Below the pieces are notes generated by a model. That model saw nothing but the letters and a program-made list of their open reading frames with translations. It did not search any database and was not told where the DNA came from. The translations under genes were made by a program, and so were the position numbers. From Monilinia fructicola (taxonomy: Eukaryota; Ascomycota; Leotiomycetes; Helotiales; Sclerotiniaceae): 64,000 nt of DNA. Positions 60,416-64,000 of the stretch are shown one piece after another (within the stretch, counting starts at the first letter, position 1; every line of letters begins with the position of its first letter). The stretch lies in contig VICG01000005.1 in assembly GCA_008692225.1 (NCBI GenBank), positions 1,928,501 to 1,992,500 of the forward strand, in the 5' to 3' direction.

Positions 60416-61823
60416 ATGGTGAAAACAATTCTGATCCTAGGTGCTTCATATGCCGGCTTGACCGTTGCTCATAAGTCAGTATATTCAGCTATCAATGAAG
60501 GACGATAGTGACTAACGGCCTACAGACTTCTGAAAACCACTCTACCAAGTGTTCCTGACCTCAAAGTTATTTTGGTTTCTCCCACAACACATTTGTATTG
60601 GAATATGGCATCAGTTCGAGGTTAGTGGCAAACCACATATGCACATTTGAACCCCATTCTTACGAATTATCATAGCAATCGTTCCAGGACAATTTGGAGA
60701 TGACAAGGTATGCCAATTCTAGACACAGAACCCACCTTCATCTGCAACATGACTGACACTTCTCCCAGATGTTCGCAGAGATCGCGCCGGGCTTTTCCAA
60801 GTATCCCAAAGAATCTTTCGAGTTCGTCCTAGGTACCGCGACGACCATGGACCCAATCGCCAAGTCCGTCACAGTCAAAACTACTGTGGGGCCCGAATCT
60901 GTTCATTCATATGACATCTTGGTTATTGCAACTGGTAGTCACACAATTGGCGAAGTGCCGTGGAAAGGCGCGGCCTCTGGATACGAGAAAACAAAAGAGC
61001 TCCTTCATGCGTTTAGAGAAAAAGTTGGCAACGCAGACTCCATTGTGGTAGGGGGTGCAGGACCCACAGGAGTAGAAACTGCCGGGGAATTAGGGTTTGA
61101 GTTTGGGAAGACCAAGAAGATAATTTTGGTGCATACCATCTCATCCAATCTTTCTTGGATGCAGATTTGCTGACGGAGAATCAGATTACCTCCAGTGACG
61201 AAATTCTGAAAGGCGCCGTTACCAGCCCCATCGCCACGGGTGCACAGAAAGAGTTGGAGAAGATGGATGTCGACGTAAGGCTCAGGACGAGAATCAACTC
61301 AACAAAAGTGCTTTCTACTGGCCAGACCGAAATTTCCCTTTCCAGCGGCGAGAAACTACTTTGCGATCTCTATCTCCCTACCGTCGGCACGATCCCAAAC
61401 AGTAACTACATCCCGAAAGACTTGCTAGATGGTCAAAATTTTGTAAAGGTCGATCAACATCTAAGGGTTTGCGGGGTCGAGGATATCTGGGCGGCGGGCG
61501 ATATTATTGACGCGCAACCAAGCCAATATGTTTATGCCGACAAACAGGCCGTGGCGCTGGCGAAAAACTTGGATTTGGTTTTGAGGTCCAAAAATCCCGT
61601 ACCCTACAAGACCGATAGTGCTCCCGTACTTGCTGTGGCCCTCGGGCGAAGTAAAGCTACCGGTCGATCTGGTAATTTCAAGTTGCCTAGCCTCATTGTG
61701 TGGTTTGTCAGTAAGTGTTGCTTCCCTTGCCCCTCCAGAAAGCGCGGTACTAATATTTCGACAGAGGGCCGCACGCTTGGCACGCAGAACCTGCTGCCGT
61801 ATGTGAATGGTACAAAGTTTTAG
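60416..61823 (+). CDS. AIF/AMID-like FAD-dependent oxidoreductase
   Basis: Six exons join in phase: 60416-60474, 60526-60620, 60676-60707, 60769-61128, 61185-61710 and 61765-61823 (376 aa). FAD-binding Rossmann motif TILILGASYAGLTVAHK at the start; the NAD(P)H-binding motif VVGGAGPTGVETAGEL in the middle; the FAD motif VEDIWAAGDI near the C-terminus. The layout is that of Pyr_redox_2 proteins of the AIF/AMID group (NAD(P)H:quinone-type oxidoreductases). No mitochondrial presequence or obvious transmembrane segment, so a cytosolic or lipid-droplet location is possible. Introns are short with CTAAC, CTGAC or CTAAT branch points; the 5th exon is preceded by a GTGCAT donor and TGCTGAC branch point. 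The frame is intact. Confidence 0.88.
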
Positions 61824-62274
61824 CTGACGATCTTACGTGAAACATAATGGGATTGCAATTTAATGATGAGCATAATTACAGTAATGGTAATGGTTTGGCA
61901 TGTGTGCGTTCTGGTGTATACTTGGGCCTACTTCTGGAAATACAAAAAGGGATCGGGAATATACTTATGTATGTAATGTAGTCATAATTCATGTCAAAAA
62001 TATCTTCACCATCCATGCCTAGTACATGAAGGTGTGGTGTGTTGGAATCTGTCTAATCTTATGATACATCTTTATCACAATGAATGCGTCTGGTGTTCTG
62101 TTGTAATCTTACAATTGGTGATCTGAAACAAGCCTCTCGCGACATTCCGTCGAAATCCAGCGTGGCGCCCCAAACTCCAATAACCATAGTCCCACCGTTT
62201 CGTGCCCCCGATGCGAAAACAGTCACGGCCCGATTGATATAATCCTCCCAAAGCCCAATCAAGCATCATTACCC
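61824..62274. other. Convergent intergenic region
   Basis: About 450 bp between the 3' ends of the oxidoreductase and the alpha/beta hydrolase. Nothing identifiable. Confidence 0.5.
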
Positions 62275-63875
62275 CTAACTCCTGTCCTCAACCTCCACTC
62301 CCAACTTCTCCAACGTCTTCTTCATCTTCTGCCCGTCTATGCTCGTCTGCTTCATCTCTCCCCTCATGAACTCGTTAAACTCCTCCCATCCATCTAAATA
62401 CAAATGATGTCCCGCCTTCTGGATAATGACCACCTTGGCGCTCCCATTCTCAAGCTCTTTTTTCCTCTTTGGATGCTTTAGCGAGCACTTTCTCGCGTTC
62501 TTCCTTGCACACTTGCTCTGCCGCGTAACCGCCGGCAATGTCCATCCAATCGTTTTCACCATACATGAGAAGAATGGGATATCCGTGTTCTTTTTGTCCA
62601 AACTTGGAGGGGGATTGAGGAGAGGGAGGGATGGGTTGCCTTCCTACGCCGTGGATGCGGCGGATCAGCGGGGAGCGGGCAAAGGCGCCTGGGGCGAGGA
62701 TGTAGGGCAGTGCGTATTCGCCGGATCCGCGTTGGCGAAAGAGTGAATACGCGTACATGTGCAGTGCGTCATTTTCGTTGCTAGGGAGATGCGAAAAGCG
62801 GCGCGAGGTCCAGCCGGATACTAGACGGGGCCCGAGAGGACCGGCCCAGCGGACTAGGGAAAAGGGGGAGACGTTTGCGTCCCAGAGGTATGTAAGCCAG
62901 AAGGGAAGAGGTCGCTTAGCGGGTTCTGGTTTTGATTTATTGTTCTCTCGTTTGTTGCGCATGTTTCCGAAATTGTTGTTATCGCCCCCGTTGGTGCGGC
63001 TGCCTGATGTGGAGACAATATCGGCTTCTTGATCTTGGGTAAATTCGCTGGCGAGAGTAGATTCATCGGGCTCGGGCATGGCTGCTGAGGTTGCATAGGG
63101 GTCTTCAGGAATTCCAACCGGGGAGGCAAGGATTAATTTGTTGAGGTGCCCGGGGTATTTCAGCGCATATGCGACTGCCATATATCCACCCATGCTGTGA
63201 CCTAAGAGAGTGAATTTGTCGATTTTCTTGAGAACGCGCCATTCTTCTTCAAGGGCATCGATAAACCAACTTTCCGTTTCTGCAATCTTGCCCGCTTGGT
63301 CTTTGGCGCAAATTTTGAAAGATGGCCTGGTGCTTCGTCCCATCCCCAACATATCTAGAGCGTATATCTTCCAACCCGGGACTCTGCTTAACCCTTCAAA
63401 GTTCTTGTAGAAGAATCCAAGGCCTGCGCCGTAGCCGTGAAGCATGACTAATGTATCCCTCGACTTTCTCTCCAATCCTCTCGACTGAAAATTCATTCAA
63501 TGCTCTGTTCTTTCCACTCAACTTCACAAGATTTGAATGCCATTGTCTCGGACCGTGAGGATCATTTATGGAATTGGTTCGTACTGGTATCGATAAGGCG
63601 TTGGGGTCATCATTTACTGAGAGAGTGGATGTGCCAGCCGAAACTGGAGCAGAACCAGTCTGCGTATGTGTAGGAGGCCGTTGTAGATATGGAACGAAGG
63701 ACATAACCGTGTGTTCTGCGACAGCCGGTGAAACGCTTGCCCACCATTGACTAAATGCTGGCTTGTAGCCCAGAGGAAAGTAGCCTCTCGCTGGGGCATT
63801 CCCTTTAGGGGGCTCACGCTTGGAAGCCAGCGGAGATTGTTGGGTTCGAGGGGACTCGGTGTCGGAGGTAGACAT
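62275..63875 (-). CDS. ABHD5/Cld1-like alpha/beta hydrolase, interrupted by two 1-nt frameshifts
   Basis: Blocks read in order on the minus strand. The start MSTSDTESPRTQQSP is at 63875; the frame is open further upstream with a basic, Ser-rich segment, so the true start may lie beyond 64000. Motifs are VMLHGYGAGLGFFYKNFE (oxyanion region), LGHSMGGYMAVAYALKYP (nucleophile elbow GHSMG), YGENDWMDIAGG (acid region) and AGHHLYLDGWEEFN, which contains both the catalytic His and the HX4D motif of the ABHD4/ABHD5/Ict1/Cld1 group. In yeast, Cld1 is a mitochondrial cardiolipin phospholipase and Ict1 a lysophosphatidic acid acyltransferase; which applies here is unknown. The frame breaks at a G3 run (63457-63459) and an A6 run (62458-62463). 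One base less at each restores continuity. Confidence 0.85.
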
Positions 63876-64000
63876 TGTGGTGTAGGTTGTGAGGTTTGAG
63901 AGTCGCGTGAGGTATGGAAGGGCAGACTTTCGTCCGCTGAATATGTCTGAGGGTCCTGATCGCAATAATAGCGATGAGAGATTTGTTTGATACAACTTGA

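Overview
The window looks like nuclear DNA of a filamentous ascomycete. Genes are split by short introns of about 50-90 nt with GTANGT-type donors, CTAAC/CTGAC/CTAAT branch points and AG acceptors. The housekeeping proteins (Bro1, mitochondrial Lon/Pim1, Mdj1, Thi4, a UapA-type permease) have filamentous-fungal versions of their motifs, and intergenic DNA is full of simple repeats. I lean towards Leotiomycetes/Helotiales (Sclerotinia/Botrytis-like); that placement is inference. Exon joins below were worked out by hand from splice sites and reading phase.

Layout. 1-1.7 kb: remnant of an unidentified broken gene. 2.0-3.0 kb (-): secreted, probably GPI-anchored Cys-rich protein (DUF7707-like). 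4.7-8.1 kb (-): C2H2 zinc-finger regulator with a fungal transcription-factor domain. 8.1-11 kb: repeat-bearing intergenic DNA. 11.0-24.1 kb (+): conserved block of a SAP30-like Sin3-binding subunit, mitochondrial DnaJ Mdj1, ESCRT-associated Bro1 and mitochondrial Lon protease Pim1. Mdj1 and Pim1 act in the same matrix protein quality-control system, although Bro1 lies between them. 24.1-28 kb: very dense microsatellites. 28.0-30.3 kb (+): divergent protein-kinase-like protein. 31.9-33.8 kb (+): purine permease with two 1-nt frameshifts. 34.6-35.3 kb (-): a GC-rich SDR gene beside a very AT-rich tract. 36.6-38.0 kb (-): acyl-CoA dehydrogenase with five 1-nt indels. 40.1-41.5 kb (+): fungal rhodopsin-like seven-helix protein. 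44.7-46.2 kb (-): THI4 thiazole synthase with a TPP riboswitch in a 5'-UTR intron. 47.4-50.8 kb (+): a G+C-rich island of three decayed, mostly uncharacterised genes. 51.4-52.9 kb (+): epoxide hydrolase. 54.8-55.8 kb (-): 2EXR-like protein. 57.1-57.7 kb (+): orphan 199-aa protein. 60.4-61.8 kb (+): AIF/AMID-like FAD oxidoreductase. 62.3-63.9 kb (-): ABHD5/Cld1-like hydrolase with two 1-nt frameshifts.

Two points stand out. First, the THI4 aptamer is nearly canonical: its P1 and P2 strands can be matched across a long P3 insertion, and it lies in a plausible 5'-UTR intron, which is the known fungal splicing-control arrangement. Second, several genes carry single-base indels, mostly insertions in or next to homopolymers, while their protein sequence otherwise stays conserved. 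The neighbours SAP30, MDJ1, BRO1 and PIM1 are intact over about 8.4 kb of coding sequence. This pattern fits uncorrected long-read errors better than pseudogenes, but only read-level data can settle it. The 47-51 kb island also has an in-frame stop and less certain identities, so true decay is more plausible there.
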